DNA from: Bradyrhizobium campsiandrae
Lineage (GTDB): Bacteria; Pseudomonadota; Alphaproteobacteria; Rhizobiales; Xanthobacteraceae
DNA: 64,000 nt
Direction of reading: 5' to 3'
Assembly (NCBI RefSeq): GCF_014529705.1
Contig: NZ_JAANIH010000001.1
Location: 62,001-126,000 of the forward strand
The notes below the pieces were generated by a model that was not told the DNA's origin, did not search any database, and saw only the letters and a program-made list of their open reading frames with translations. This document shows, piece by piece, positions 1-8,834 of the stretch. Position 1 is the first letter of the stretch, and the number at the start of each line of letters is the position of its first letter. The position numbers and the translations under genes were made by a program.

Positions 1-468
1 CCGGTTCTGGTGCTCGAGAACGGCGAACGGCTGACCGAGAGCGCGGCGGTGCTGCAATACATCGCTGACCTCAAGCCCGAGCGCGGCCTTGCGCCGGCGC
101 CCGGCAATGCGGATCGCTACCGCCTGCAGGAATGGCTGAGCTTCGTCGGCACCGAGATCCACAAGGCCTTCCTGTTTCCGACCTTCTGGTATGAGGACGA
201 CGGCTCGCTCGCCAAGCCGCGCGCGCGGATCGGACAGACCTTGTCGGTGCCGGCAGCGCATCTTGCGGACCGCGAATTCCTCGTCGGCAGCAGTTTTACC
301 GTCGCGGACGCGCACCTCGCCTGGGCCCTGATGCTGCTCCGTCCCGCAGGCGTCGACATCGCGCAATGGCCGTCGCTCAAAGCCTATCTCCAGCGCATGC
401 AGGCGCGGCCCGCCGTGCGCGAGGCGATCGCGACCGAGATGGCGCTGCGCAAGGCCGTGGCGGCCTGA
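1..468 (+). CDS. Glutathione S-transferase, C-terminal part (5' end outside window)
   Basis: The reading frame is open from base 1, so the gene begins upstream of the window. The visible 155 codons start in the last part of the thioredoxin-like domain: the motif ENGERLTESAAVLQYI is the glutathione-contacting 'ES' strand-helix of GSTs. An all-helical C-terminal domain follows, with the N-capping region SFTVADAHLAWAL typical of the family. GSTs conjugate or reduce with glutathione in the cytoplasm; the substrate cannot be told. The end is complete (stop at 466-468). The next gene is convergent and starts its stop codon 7 bases further on. Confidence 0.85.
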   Translation, partial: PVLVLENGERLTESAAVLQYIADLKPERGLAPAPGNADRYRLQEWLSFVGTEIHKAFLFPTFWYEDDGSLAKPRARIGQTLSVPAAHLADREFLVGSSFTVADAHLAWALMLLRPAGVDIAQWPSLKAYLQRMQARPAVREAIATEMALRKAVAA

Positions 469-475
469 GCGCGCC

Positions 476-1666
476 CTACTCGACCCGCGCCAGCACTGCG
501 AGCTTGCGGATGCCCTTGTTGCGATAGGCGTCGAGGAACGCGTAATAGTCCTTGAACGACACGCAGCCGTTGGAGTCGCCGTTCGGCCCGAGCATGAAGG
601 TGTGCGCGAGCAGACCGTCGCGGCCGTAGATCGCACTCTCACCGCCAATCGGAGTGAGACGCAGCGCGGGTACGCCGTGGAACAGCGCTTCGCGCGGCTT
701 CAGCGTGTAGATGTGCGGCGGGGTCACGCCGCGCATGCGCACGCGCTGCGAGTGCGGATCGTCAAGATTGGAGCCGAGGCCGGAATGCGCCTCGAGCTTG
801 GTGCCATCGGGCAGATAAACCGTCTTGGCGGTAATGTCGTAGACCGCGGTGTCGCGTTCATAGGGCGGTGCGCCGCCAAGCATCGGATTCTGCTCCTTCG
901 GCGCGATCGCCGAGGTCACGCTGGCATCGGCCGAGGCATAGGCCAGCAGGCCGCCGGACGGCTCGCGCTTGCCCCAGAGCTTTTCCACCATCGACTGGCG
1001 CGGGCCGGTGATCGACATCACCGCGGCCTTGGCGCGATCGGCAAAGGATTTCGGCTTGGCTTCGGGCGCCGGCACGATCTGGGCCGGATCGGCCGAAGCG
1101 AGTTGCACCGACGCGTCCGCACCGCGCTTGCCCTTCGCGACGTCGGCAACCTTGTCGGCGACCCGCTCGGCCACCCTAGCCGGGTTGAGCGGCTTCAGCG
1201 CTTCGGCCACCTTCGCGACGACGGTCGACTTCGGAGCGGCTTCGGCGACCTTGCTCGCAGGCGCAGCGCTCGCCGCGTTCGAATCCACGCCCTGCGTCGC
1301 CGCCGCGGCAAAGCGCTCGTTGAATTGTTCGCGCGAAATCGGCGCAGCCACCTGCAGCCGGTCGGGCAATAGAGCGAAGGTTTCGCGGATGGCCTCGCCC
1401 GCCTCGCGCAGCGCGACCTTGGGCGTGCGCTTGACCACGGGCTCGTCGTAGCCGGAGCTGCCGACGGTCGGATAGACGCTGGCGGCGAAGATGTTGTTGT
1501 AGACGGTCCAGCCGGCAAGCACGACGCAGCCGGCCACGGCCGCGCCAAGCAGGTTTTGGGTGGTCATGTTCCGGGAAGACTTCCGCTGTGAATGCTTGGA
1601 AGGATTCTTGGACGGATTCTTGGGCTTGCGTGCCGCGTTACTCTGCGCAGCGATACTCGTACTCAT
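476..1666 (-). CDS. DUF2778 (Tlde1-type L,D-transpeptidase-like) membrane-anchored protein
   Basis: A 396-residue protein. I chose the ATG at 1666 (MSTSIAAQ) over an upstream in-frame start at 1738 because the extra residues look non-coding. A basic N-terminus with KNPSKNPSK repeats is followed by one membrane segment (about residues 38-58, NLLGAAVAGCVVLAGWTVY), a long Ala/Pro/Lys-rich linker, and a C-terminal domain of about 130 residues. That domain carries HTFMLGPNGDSNGCVSF, which matches the His...SNGC(V/I) catalytic pattern of DUF2778/Tlde1. In Salmonella this domain acts on peptidoglycan tetrapeptides as a type VI effector. Here the N-terminal anchor suggests a resident periplasmic enzyme instead; that is inference. 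No secretion genes are nearby. Confidence 0.75.
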   Translation of the reverse strand: MSTSIAAQSNAARKPKNPSKNPSKHSQRKSSRNMTTQNLLGAAVAGCVVLAGWTVYNNIFAASVYPTVGSSGYDEPVVKRTPKVALREAGEAIRETFALLPDRLQVAAPISREQFNERFAAAATQGVDSNAASAAPASKVAEAAPKSTVVAKVAEALKPLNPARVAERVADKVADVAKGKRGADASVQLASADPAQIVPAPEAKPKSFADRAKAAVMSITGPRQSMVEKLWGKREPSGGLLAYASADASVTSAIAPKEQNPMLGGAPPYERDTAVYDITAKTVYLPDGTKLEAHSGLGSNLDDPHSQRVRMRGVTPPHIYTLKPREALFHGVPALRLTPIGGESAIYGRDGLLAHTFMLGPNGDSNGCVSFKDYYAFLDAYRNKGIRKLAVLARVE

Positions 1667-2222
1667 TCGCCTTGCGTCCAGGACGGTGTCACTCAGTCCC
1701 CCTTCGAAGTGCCGCTGGTCACGTTCCGGAACCAGCATCTCGCAGAGGGTCGGAGCGTCATTAAGGCGACTTTTAGTTAAATGCGGATTAAGTTCGGGCA
1801 GTTGTAGGGCAACTCGTTAACGCTGTGCCATTTCGAGAAAAAACACCGCAGAACTACGGACTTAGGCGACATCGTTAACTATAATTCTCGGCCGGTTCAG
1901 CGCGATCGACGAGCCTCTCCGGCCGCACCTGTAGAGGCACCAACCAAGTCATTTTCGTGGTCATCAATATCCGCAAGATAGCGGGGAAGCGTTGTGCGAG
2001 GCTGGCGCCCTCGGAGCCAACTTGATCTCTTCCCGCCTGCCGACAGAGGCCTGATTGGCATCTCAGCACGGCGCCGTGACTGAAAGTTGATCGCGCCAAT
2101 CTGGAAATGGCCGCACCGGAAAGATAGCTACCAGTTCGGCACTTTTCAGCAGCCTCTGCGCGTGATACGGTACCGTATCAACATCGCCTTGAACTGTGCC
2201 GAGCACGCAAACGGAGGCTGGC
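1667..2222. other. Intergenic region of 556 bases between two divergent genes
   Basis: I find no convincing gene here. A 74-codon minus-strand frame at 1875-2099 lacks a ribosome site and any recognisable domain. The stretch is visibly richer in A/T between about 1770 and 1890 than its surroundings, as expected for divergent promoters, and has a TATAAT hexamer at 1880-1885 without a good -35 partner. Near the right end lies a perfect 18-bp palindrome (listed separately). Confidence 0.5.
2163..2180. promoter_or_regulatory. Perfect 18-bp palindrome upstream of the FecR-like gene
   Basis: The arms TGATACGGT and ACCGTATCA are exact reverse complements with no spacer. The site ends 42 bases before the FecR-like start codon at 2223, which fits an operator for a dimeric regulator. 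The regulator is not identified; no repressor gene is adjacent. Confidence 0.5.
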
Positions 2223-2747
2223 ATGAGTGGGTTTTCGCGCGCCGGGTTTCTCGCCCTGGCGTGGTCGTTATTGTTGATCGGGTCCGCGATTGCACAGTCC
2301 GCCACGAACACGGGCTGCGCGGCATCGCCATCCGCCGCCGGCACGCAAGTCTGGCGCTGCGACAACGGCATCACGATCGTTGCGGAAAACGGCGCGAGAT
2401 TTGAACTGAAGGACGCCAACCGCGACGGACATATTGACTCCGTGGAGTTGAGCAGCAAAGCGCTGCTGGTCGAGGTTCCCAAGAAGCCCGGCGGCAATCC
2501 CTTCAAGGTGCTGACGCCGCAAGCGATCGCCGCGGTGCGCGGCACCAAATGGGCCGTCGACGTCGCCGAGGCCAAGACCTCCGTGTTCGTCGCCGACGGC
2601 CGTGTCGGCGTGACCCGCAGGGCTCGTGGACGCGGCGTCGTGCTCGGCCCGGGTCAAGGCGTCGACGTGGAAGCGACCAGTCCGCTGACCGTCAAGACAT
2701 GGGGCCAGCCGCGCGTCGACGCGCTGATGGCGAGACTGGGTCAATAA
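2223..2747 (+). CDS. Secreted FecR-domain protein with an EF-hand-like loop
   Basis: A 174-residue protein. The ATG at 2223 is preceded by GGAGG-like ACGGAGG and opens a clear signal peptide (SFSRAGFLALAWSLLLIGSAIAQS type, cleavage near residue 25); an upstream in-frame start would bury this. The rest is FecR-like: KVLTPQAIAAVRGTKWAVDV is the hallmark 'T..a.vRGT.f.v' strand, followed by SVFVADGRVGV. Residues 64-75 read DANRDGHIDSVE, a textbook EF-hand calcium loop, inserted before the FecR core. The gene sits 59 bases upstream of a CHASE2-cyclase gene on the same strand, a pairing common in Bradyrhizobium, so it probably belongs to the periplasmic side of that sensor. The ligand is unknown. 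Confidence 0.8.
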   Translation: MSGFSRAGFLALAWSLLLIGSAIAQSATNTGCAASPSAAGTQVWRCDNGITIVAENGARFELKDANRDGHIDSVELSSKALLVEVPKKPGGNPFKVLTPQAIAAVRGTKWAVDVAEAKTSVFVADGRVGVTRRARGRGVVLGPGQGVDVEATSPLTVKTWGQPRVDALMARLGQ

Positions 2748-2806
2748 GGCCCGTACAAACCGACAAGACCCGCGCCAAGACGCGGAAGGAATAACAGTAC
2801 GACGCA

Positions 2807-4693
2807 ATGAATAGACGCGTTCAGATCGTGGTGGCCCTCGTCCTGGCAGCCCTGTGGGGCGCCGGCATTTTTGCGGCTCACGCGGGCGGCCATCTGGCCT
2901 TTCTCGATCGACTCGAGGCGACGCTGACCGATCTGCGAACGCTCGCGCGCGGCGTGCGGTCCCCGCCCGATCTCGTCACCATCGTCGCCATCGATGACAC
3001 CGTGGTGAAACGCGGGGGCAGCTACCCGTTGCCACGCGCCGACCTCGCGCGCGTGGTCGACACCATCGTGCAGTTCAAACCGAAGATCGTCGCGATCGAT
3101 CTGTTGCTGGTCGACCGCAGCGCCGCGATCGGCGATGCGACGCTGGCCCACACGCTTGCCACCGGTCCCATCGTTCTCGCCGCCGCGGCGATCTTCCCGA
3201 ACGCGAGCGAGACGGTTGCATCCGGCAGCGCCGGGCCGCTCGCCGCCCTGCCCCAGGCCGAGCGCTTCCTGCTGCCATTGCCTGTTTTCGCCGAGCACGC
3301 CGATGTCGGCATCGTCAACGTCGCGACCGGGCAATCCGGCACGCCGCTCTCGGTGCCGATGCTGTTCCGGACAGCCGACAAGGTCGAATTGTCGTTTCCG
3401 CTGAGGGTCGCAAGCCGCGCGCTCGGCAAGCCGCTGACCATCGCGCCCGATCATCTCATGCTCGGCGATCGCGCGGTGCCGGTAGACACCGACTTTTCGC
3501 TGCCCATCACCTATTACGGCCCGCGCCGCACCATTCGCACCGTGAGCGCGCAGAGCGTTTTCGACGGCACGCTCGACCGCAAGGCGATCGAGAACCGGAT
3601 CGTCGTGATCGGCACGGCGGTCGCGGGCGGCGGTGATTTCTTCCCGACACCGTTCGATTCCCTGATGCCGGGCGTCGAGGTGATCTCGACCGCGATCACG
3701 TATCTCCTCTCGGGCGACAGCATTGTACGCGACCGCAAGGTTCACATCGCAGATGGCCTGATCGCGATCCTGCTGCCGATGCTGCTGGTCGGCCTGCTGG
3801 CCTGGCGACGCAGCGCGCTCGGCTTCGTCGCGGCGGCCGCGGTGATGGCCGCCTGGGCCGGGCTCAACCTGTTTGCGTTCACGCACGGCGTCTGGCTCGA
3901 TGCCGCGACGCCGCTCGCGGCCGCGGTGCCGCCGGTTGCGGCGTTCATCGGCGTGCAACTATGGGCGGGGGGCCGCCGCACACAGTATCTCGCGGCCAAG
4001 AGCCGATCGCTGGCGCGCCTGCAGGCTCCCGCCGTGCAGGAATGGCTGGCCCGCGATCCCGATTTCCTGGCGAAGCCCGTCCGGCAGGATGCCGCCATCG
4101 TCTTCATCGATCTCTCCGACTTCACCGCGCTGAGCCAGCGGGTCGACCCGGACGAGCTTCAGGACATCCTGAGGCCATTCCACGCCCTGATCGACAAGGC
4201 CGCGGTCGATTGCGGCGGCATGATCACGAGCTTTCTCGGCGACGGCGCCATGATCCTGTTCGGCCTGCCGCGCGCGATGCCTGATGATGCCGCACGCGCA
4301 TTGAAATGCGCGATCGATCTGCATCGCGGCATGGAGCGCTGGATCGCGTCGCTGCCGCCAGCGATCGGCAAACAGATCGGCTTCAAGATCGGGGCGCATT
4401 GCGGCCCGATCGTCGCCTCCCGGTTAGGTGAGAGCCATCAGCACATCACGGCGAACGGCGACACCGTCAACCTCGCCAGCCGGCTGATGGAGGTCGCCGC
4501 GCAAAATGGTGCGCGGCTCGCCTTGACCGACACGCTGCTCGACGCCGCAGACTTCCACGGCGCACCGGACGGCGTGCTGTCGGGCCCCCTGCTGACGGAG
4601 ATCCGCGGCCGCGCCGGCGTCGTGACCGTCTGGTTCTGGCGCGACGAGGACAGGCCGAGTCAGACCGCAACCAGGGCCGAGATGATCGACTGA
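2807..4693 (+). CDS. CHASE2-domain adenylate/guanylate cyclase
   Basis: A 628-residue membrane receptor cyclase. The N-terminal signal-anchor (residues about 5-25) is followed by a CHASE2 extracytoplasmic sensor domain (about 35-310), three membrane segments (about 317-385) and a class III nucleotide cyclase domain (about 425-600). The cyclase shows VFIDLSDFTALSQ with a metal-binding Asp, GGMITSFLGDGAMILFG with the second Asp, and NGDTVNLASRLM. It should make cAMP (or cGMP) in the cytoplasm in response to a periplasmic cue. It is co-directional with the FecR-like gene and likely co-transcribed. Length and order match the CHASE2-cyclase family. Confidence 0.92.
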   Translation: MNRRVQIVVALVLAALWGAGIFAAHAGGHLAFLDRLEATLTDLRTLARGVRSPPDLVTIVAIDDTVVKRGGSYPLPRADLARVVDTIVQFKPKIVAIDLLLVDRSAAIGDATLAHTLATGPIVLAAAAIFPNASETVASGSAGPLAALPQAERFLLPLPVFAEHADVGIVNVATGQSGTPLSVPMLFRTADKVELSFPLRVASRALGKPLTIAPDHLMLGDRAVPVDTDFSLPITYYGPRRTIRTVSAQSVFDGTLDRKAIENRIVVIGTAVAGGGDFFPTPFDSLMPGVEVISTAITYLLSGDSIVRDRKVHIADGLIAILLPMLLVGLLAWRRSALGFVAAAAVMAAWAGLNLFAFTHGVWLDAATPLAAAVPPVAAFIGVQLWAGGRRTQYLAAKSRSLARLQAPAVQEWLARDPDFLAKPVRQDAAIVFIDLSDFTALSQRVDPDELQDILRPFHALIDKAAVDCGGMITSFLGDGAMILFGLPRAMPDDAARALKCAIDLHRGMERWIASLPPAIGKQIGFKIGAHCGPIVASRLGESHQHITANGDTVNLASRLMEVAAQNGARLALTDTLLDAADFHGAPDGVLSGPLLTEIRGRAGVVTVWFWRDEDRPSQTATRAEMID

Positions 4694-4725
4694 GGTGGGT
4701 GGCGCGAACTATCGCGCCTTGCGCC

Positions 4726-6075
4726 TCAGCACGCCCAGGCCGCCTCGTCCGAAATCGGTTCGAGCACCAACTTCTTGAGATAGCCGGCCACGCTGTGCTC
4801 GGGAACGGCATCGAAACGTAGGCGGCGCTCGGCCCACATCTTGGCCCAGAGATGGACACCCGCCACACGAGGATCGCTCAACAGCTCGAAGCCGGCCCGG
4901 CCTTCGGCGACAAGCAGATCCACTTCACGCGAGTCGATCGCGTTGAAGGTCGTCGGCGGCAGGATCGACGATCTGAGCGCGTCATCGGCGGCCACGAGCA
5001 GGTACTCGCTGAGCAACAGCGACCCTACCGCGCCGTATTCGACGCGATCTTCGCTGAACAGCCGCTGCAGCGACAGGGCATACAGATTGGCCATGTGAAC
5101 CGAGCCCTTGGGCGCGCGCATCACGTCCCCGACACAGACGTGGCCGTTCTCCAGACCCGACCATTGCGTGGAGAAAACGTGCTCCGATCCAAAATCCAGG
5201 GGCTTGACGAGCACGACGTCCGTATCGAGCCACCAGCCGCCGAATTCATGAAGAACGGCATAGCGGAAGATATCGCTGAAGCCGCGGATCTCGCTGTTCA
5301 GGACGGCATGCTGGTAGACCGCACCCGGGACGACGTTTCCGGCGTCGGCCACGATCACCCCGGGCGGCACACACGCCTGCGTCGCAGCAACGTTGTCGTA
5401 AGTGTACAGCTTAACCGGATGACCCTGACGGACGATCGACTGAAGCGACAGGCGCGACATCTCGCTCAGGGGAGCATTCGACCAGAAGCAATGAATGGCG
5501 TCGTGGGCTTCCGCCACCCTCGCGCGGCTCTTCAGATGAGGATTGAACGCTCGTGTCAGAGCATTCCAGCCGCTGCGCGGAATGGAATCGCGCTCGCCGA
5601 GGAACGGCAGCTTCTGATATGCCCGCGCGATCACGAAGCAGAGGCGCGCCTGGTCGGCCTGCCCCACCTTGTTCAGAGCGTTGCCGAAATTCTCCCAGAT
5701 CGACGGGTCAACGGGATCGAGCGCCACCGCGCGCTGAAACGCTTCGAGTGCCGGCGCCTCGAGCCCCTTGCCCAGCAGCGCCGTTCCAAACGTCGCGAGA
5801 TAGGTCGCCTTCATCTCGTTGGTGAGCGCGCGACCGGCCCAGTCGATGGCCGCATCGTAGTCGCCGTTGAGGAGCGACACGCCGGCCATCAGATGAAGCA
5901 ATCCGGCGTGGTTCGCATCCGCAGCAAGCCCTTCCCGGCAGCGGGCCTCGGCCTGATCGAGTTCGCCCGTCTTCAAATGCCGAAGGCAGATCTGGCAGTA
6001 TTCGTCCCGCGTCAGCGACGGCGGCTCTGTCGAGATCTCATTTACTCTTGCGAGAGTGCCGTCGTGATAATTCAT
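4726..6075 (-). CDS. TPR-repeat glycosyltransferase (GT32-like sugar-binding DXD family)
   Basis: A 449-residue protein; the start is supported by GGAAGG eight bases upstream. Residues about 24-160 hold TPR units (for example ALEAFQRAVALDPVDPSIWENFGNALNKVGQADQA). The C-terminal half is a glycosyltransferase with the sugar-binding DXD motif in GFSDIFRYAVLHEFGGWWLDTDVV, as in the Gly_transf_sug/GT32 group. It likely transfers a sugar to a surface glycan or carrier in the cytoplasm. It stands at the left edge of a polysaccharide locus and is divergent from the methyltransferase operon. The acceptor is unknown. Confidence 0.82.
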   Translation of the reverse strand: MNYHDGTLARVNEISTEPPSLTRDEYCQICLRHLKTGELDQAEARCREGLAADANHAGLLHLMAGVSLLNGDYDAAIDWAGRALTNEMKATYLATFGTALLGKGLEAPALEAFQRAVALDPVDPSIWENFGNALNKVGQADQARLCFVIARAYQKLPFLGERDSIPRSGWNALTRAFNPHLKSRARVAEAHDAIHCFWSNAPLSEMSRLSLQSIVRQGHPVKLYTYDNVAATQACVPPGVIVADAGNVVPGAVYQHAVLNSEIRGFSDIFRYAVLHEFGGWWLDTDVVLVKPLDFGSEHVFSTQWSGLENGHVCVGDVMRAPKGSVHMANLYALSLQRLFSEDRVEYGAVGSLLLSEYLLVAADDALRSSILPPTTFNAIDSREVDLLVAEGRAGFELLSDPRVAGVHLWAKMWAERRLRFDAVPEHSVAGYLKKLVLEPISDEAAWAC

Positions 6076-6161
6076 CGGGGACCTTCCGGATCATGGGAGA
6101 GCGGCCAGCAACCCGCTTGCCAAATCCTGGGAAGCTCGCCGCATCCCGACTATCCCGCTCG

Positions 6162-6194
6162 TAGCTTGTTCGAAGCTTGCTTGAAGCTTGACAG
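6162..6194. repeat. Three 11-bp tandem units between divergent glycan genes
   Basis: AGCTTG occurs at 6163, 6174 and 6185, exactly 11 bases apart, inside units ending TTCG, CTTG and ACAG. One helical turn of spacing between the divergent starts at 6075 and 6296 suggests a binding site, but nothing else supports a function. Confidence 0.35.
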
Positions 6195-6295
6195 CGCGTT
6201 CGCCGCACCGCGCCGGTGCGTGGCGAATCAAAGGGGCCGTTGCTAAGCATGAGATCGGGCGTCCGATGGCGCATCGTGTTTGGGAAAGAGACCCC

Positions 6296-7033
6296 ATGAA
6301 CAGTCGGCTGGATGTCCATGTCGCCGCCTACGAGGGCAAAAGCATCTACGATTTCGACAACGAAATTGCGTTGACCTGGTATCCGAAGCGCATTGCTCGT
6401 GTCGTGGAGACTCCGCGTGCCGTGCTGGATCTCGGACTCGGGCACGGCTTCGCGACCGAGCTGTTTTCGGACAACTGCAAGCGTCATGTGGTGCTTGAAG
6501 GCTCTCCCGCCGTCATCCAAAACTTCAAGCTGCGGTTTCCCGAGAACAGAAGCGAGGTCATCGAGACCTACTTCGAGGCGTTCGAGACCGACGAAAAATT
6601 CGACCTCATCGTCATGGGCTTCATCCTCGAGCATGTCGACGACCCGCTGCTGATCTTGAACCGCTTCAGGAGCTTTCTGGCCCCCGCGGGCAAGCTCTTC
6701 GTGGCGGTCCCCAATGCCGAGGTGATGAACCGAAGGCTCGGACATCTTGCGGGCATGCTGCCGGACATGGAGGCGCTTTCGGAGAACGATCAGGTTCTTG
6801 GGCACCAGCGGTACTTTACGGTCCGCTCCCTCACCCAGCTGGTGACCGACGCCGGCTACAAGATCGAGACAATGGAAGGCATCTATCTCAAGCCCTTCGC
6901 GACAAGTCAGCTCCTGTCGTTAAATCTCGACGCCGGGATCATCCAGGCCTTGTGCGAAATGGGCGTCGACTACCCGGAACTGTCCTGCGGGCTACTCGCG
7001 CAGCTCGCGCCGGACGCCTCGGCACGATCATGA
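6296..7033 (+). CDS. Class I SAM-dependent methyltransferase of the glycan locus
   Basis: A 245-residue protein. I chose ATG 6296 (MNSRLDVHV) with GGAAAGAG just upstream; longer in-frame starts at 6188 and 6266 are possible. The SAM-binding motif is VLDLGLGHGFATELF, followed by a second motif VVLEGSPAVI, then FDLIVMGFILEHVDDPLLIL (motif of the UbiE/Ubie-like Methyltransf_11 group) and FLAPAGKLFVAVPNAE. It probably methylates a sugar or glycan intermediate. Its stop overlaps the next gene's start in an ATGA, so it heads a translationally coupled block with the epimerase, ATP-grasp and phosphoesterase genes. Confidence 0.82.
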   Translation: MNSRLDVHVAAYEGKSIYDFDNEIALTWYPKRIARVVETPRAVLDLGLGHGFATELFSDNCKRHVVLEGSPAVIQNFKLRFPENRSEVIETYFEAFETDEKFDLIVMGFILEHVDDPLLILNRFRSFLAPAGKLFVAVPNAEVMNRRLGHLAGMLPDMEALSENDQVLGHQRYFTVRSLTQLVTDAGYKIETMEGIYLKPFATSQLLSLNLDAGIIQALCEMGVDYPELSCGLLAQLAPDASARS

Positions 7034-7860
7034 GGGTGTTGATCGTTGGCGGACGCTCGGCGCTGGCGCAGGCGATTGCCCCGCTGCTTCGTGAACGGTA
7101 CGACGTGCTGACGGCCGGGCGCGGCGGCTGCGATGTCGAGCTGGACCTCTGTGCGCACGACATTCAAATCCCGAACGACATCGACTGCGTCGTGAATATG
7201 GCCGCAGCCTTCGGCGGCGACACTCTGCAAACCATTGACGTCAACGTGCTCGGCCTGATGCGGCTCTGTCACGCCAGCTCAAGGGCCAACGCGAAGCACC
7301 TTGTGCACATCTCCAGCATCTTCTCCGATCTTGCGAACGATTCCCCCTTTTTCGGCGCTTACGCCCTTTCAAAGCGCCATTCCGAGGACGTCGCGCAGCT
7401 TTGCGGCAGAGAGTTTCGGTTGCCCGTCGCGGTGCTGAAGCCTTCCCAGATTTATGGCGTGGGCGAGGCGTTTCGAAAGCATCAGCCGTTCCTCTACACC
7501 ATCATGGACAAGGCCGAGCGCGGCGAAGACATCGCCATTTTCGGCTCGAATGATCCTGTGAGAAATTTCATTCACGCCGATGACATGGCCAGAATTCTTT
7601 CGGCCGTCATTGCGATGAAGATCGAAGGCATCTATCGCTGCGTGAACCCCGACAACGTCAGATATTCGCAAGTCGCGGCGGCGGCGATTTCGGCTTTTGA
7701 AAGCGAGAGCAAGGTCAGGTTCCTGACGGACAAGCCCGACATTCCCGACAACGGCTTTGCTTGCGACGAGACGCTATTCCGGATGGTCGACTACCGTCCC
7801 CACGTGTCCACCATGCAAGGCATGCAGATGGAAGCGGCTCATCGAAGGCTGGCATCGTGA
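7030..7860 (+). CDS. NAD(P)-dependent sugar epimerase/dehydratase (extended SDR)
   Basis: A 276-residue protein starting in the ATGA overlap with the methyltransferase stop. The Rossmann start MRVLIVGGRSALAQAI is a variant of GxxGxxG. NMAAAFGG, the catalytic Ser-region HISSIFSDLAN and the YxxxK motif YALSKRHSE are present, then PSQIYGVGE and DPVRNFIHADDMARIL. This is the extended SDR fold acting on nucleotide sugars or on lipid-linked or small sugar acids. The substrate is unknown. It is coupled on both sides: upstream by ATGA and downstream by GTGA. Confidence 0.85.
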   Translation: MRVLIVGGRSALAQAIAPLLRERYDVLTAGRGGCDVELDLCAHDIQIPNDIDCVVNMAAAFGGDTLQTIDVNVLGLMRLCHASSRANAKHLVHISSIFSDLANDSPFFGAYALSKRHSEDVAQLCGREFRLPVAVLKPSQIYGVGEAFRKHQPFLYTIMDKAERGEDIAIFGSNDPVRNFIHADDMARILSAVIAMKIEGIYRCVNPDNVRYSQVAAAAISAFESESKVRFLTDKPDIPDNGFACDETLFRMVDYRPHVSTMQGMQMEAAHRRLAS

Positions 7861-8834
7861 CGACAATCCTGGTGTCCGGCGCCGCCGGCATCGTCGGCTA
7901 CGGCATCCTGCGCTCCCTCAGGATGTCGAAGCGGCCGCTGAAGCTGATCGGTACCTCGATCTATACAGACTCGGTCGCGCCGGGATTTTGCGACGTTTTT
8001 GAAGCCGTGCCCAGGACGGATGCGCCTGATTACATCGATCGGCTGACCGCAATCCTGCGCAAGCATCACGTCGACGTGGCGTTCCCCGGCATCGATGCCG
8101 ACATGTACACATGGGCGGATCGCGTCGCTGAAATGGAAGCGACCGGAACCAGGCTCGTTCTCAACTCACGCGAGCTGATTTCCAGCTGCTCCGACAAATG
8201 GGCATTCTACCAACGGCAACGGGAGGTGATGGCGTCCTATGCGATCCCGAGTTACCTGGAGATGGACTTCGATTTCCTCAAGGCGAATTGCGGACTGCCG
8301 TTCCTGCTGAAGCCCCGCCGCGGTTTCGGCTCCAAGGGCATCGTGGTGGTCGAGACCGCCGAACAGCTCGAAGGGATTGCTCCTGCGACAAAGGCGACAT
8401 TGATGGCACAACCCATCGTCGGGCGCGATGACGGGGAATTCACCGTGTCCGCATTCTGCGACGGCCAAGGCGGCTTTTCCGCCAGCATGGCGCTTCGGCG
8501 AAAGCTCTCCAGGGACGGCTTCACGGAAAAGGCCGAGGTCGCCGACCAAGCCGAATTCGCCGAAGCGGTCCGGGATTTATGCAGGGCGTTTTCCCCGATC
8601 GGGCCAACCAACTTCCAGTTTCGCAAGACTGACGCGGGTCTGAAGTTGCTCGAGATCAATCCGAGGATTTCTTCATCCACGTCGATCCGCGCCGCCTTTG
8701 GCTATAACGAAGCGCTCATGGCGATCGACATGGCCATCGGGCAACGACTGCCGGTCCAACCGGACATCAAGCGCGGCAGGGCCGTCCGCTACACCGAGGA
8801 TTTCATCTTCTATGACCATGGCGTTCATCTCTGA
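7857..8834 (+). CDS. ATP-grasp ligase, carbamoyl-phosphate-synthase-like
   Basis: A 325-residue protein starting at GTG 7857 in a GTGA overlap with the epimerase. An N-terminal Rossmann-like pre-ATP-grasp domain (TTILVSGAAGIVGYGILRSL) precedes the ATP-grasp core: GLPFLLKPRRGFGSKGI (ATP-binding Lys and glycine loop), EFTVSAFCDG, and the Mg-binding LKLLEINPRISSST. Such enzymes activate a carboxylate as acyl phosphate and join it to an amine or similar group. Full carbamoyl-phosphate synthase is over 1000 residues, so this is a stand-alone relative. In this locus it may attach an amino acid or other acyl group to a sugar; that is inference. It overlaps the phosphoesterase gene by 23 bases. Confidence 0.82.
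   Translation: MTTILVSGAAGIVGYGILRSLRMSKRPLKLIGTSIYTDSVAPGFCDVFEAVPRTDAPDYIDRLTAILRKHHVDVAFPGIDADMYTWADRVAEMEATGTRLVLNSRELISSCSDKWAFYQRQREVMASYAIPSYLEMDFDFLKANCGLPFLLKPRRGFGSKGIVVVETAEQLEGIAPATKATLMAQPIVGRDDGEFTVSAFCDGQGGFSASMALRRKLSRDGFTEKAEVADQAEFAEAVRDLCRAFSPIGPTNFQFRKTDAGLKLLEINPRISSSTSIRAAFGYNEALMAIDMAIGQRLPVQPDIKRGRAVRYTEDFIFYDHGVHL

Noticed and set aside
1875..2099. A 74-codon minus-strand frame between the DUF2778 and FecR genes
   Set aside because: No ribosome site, no domain, low-complexity composition unlike neighbours; most likely chance.
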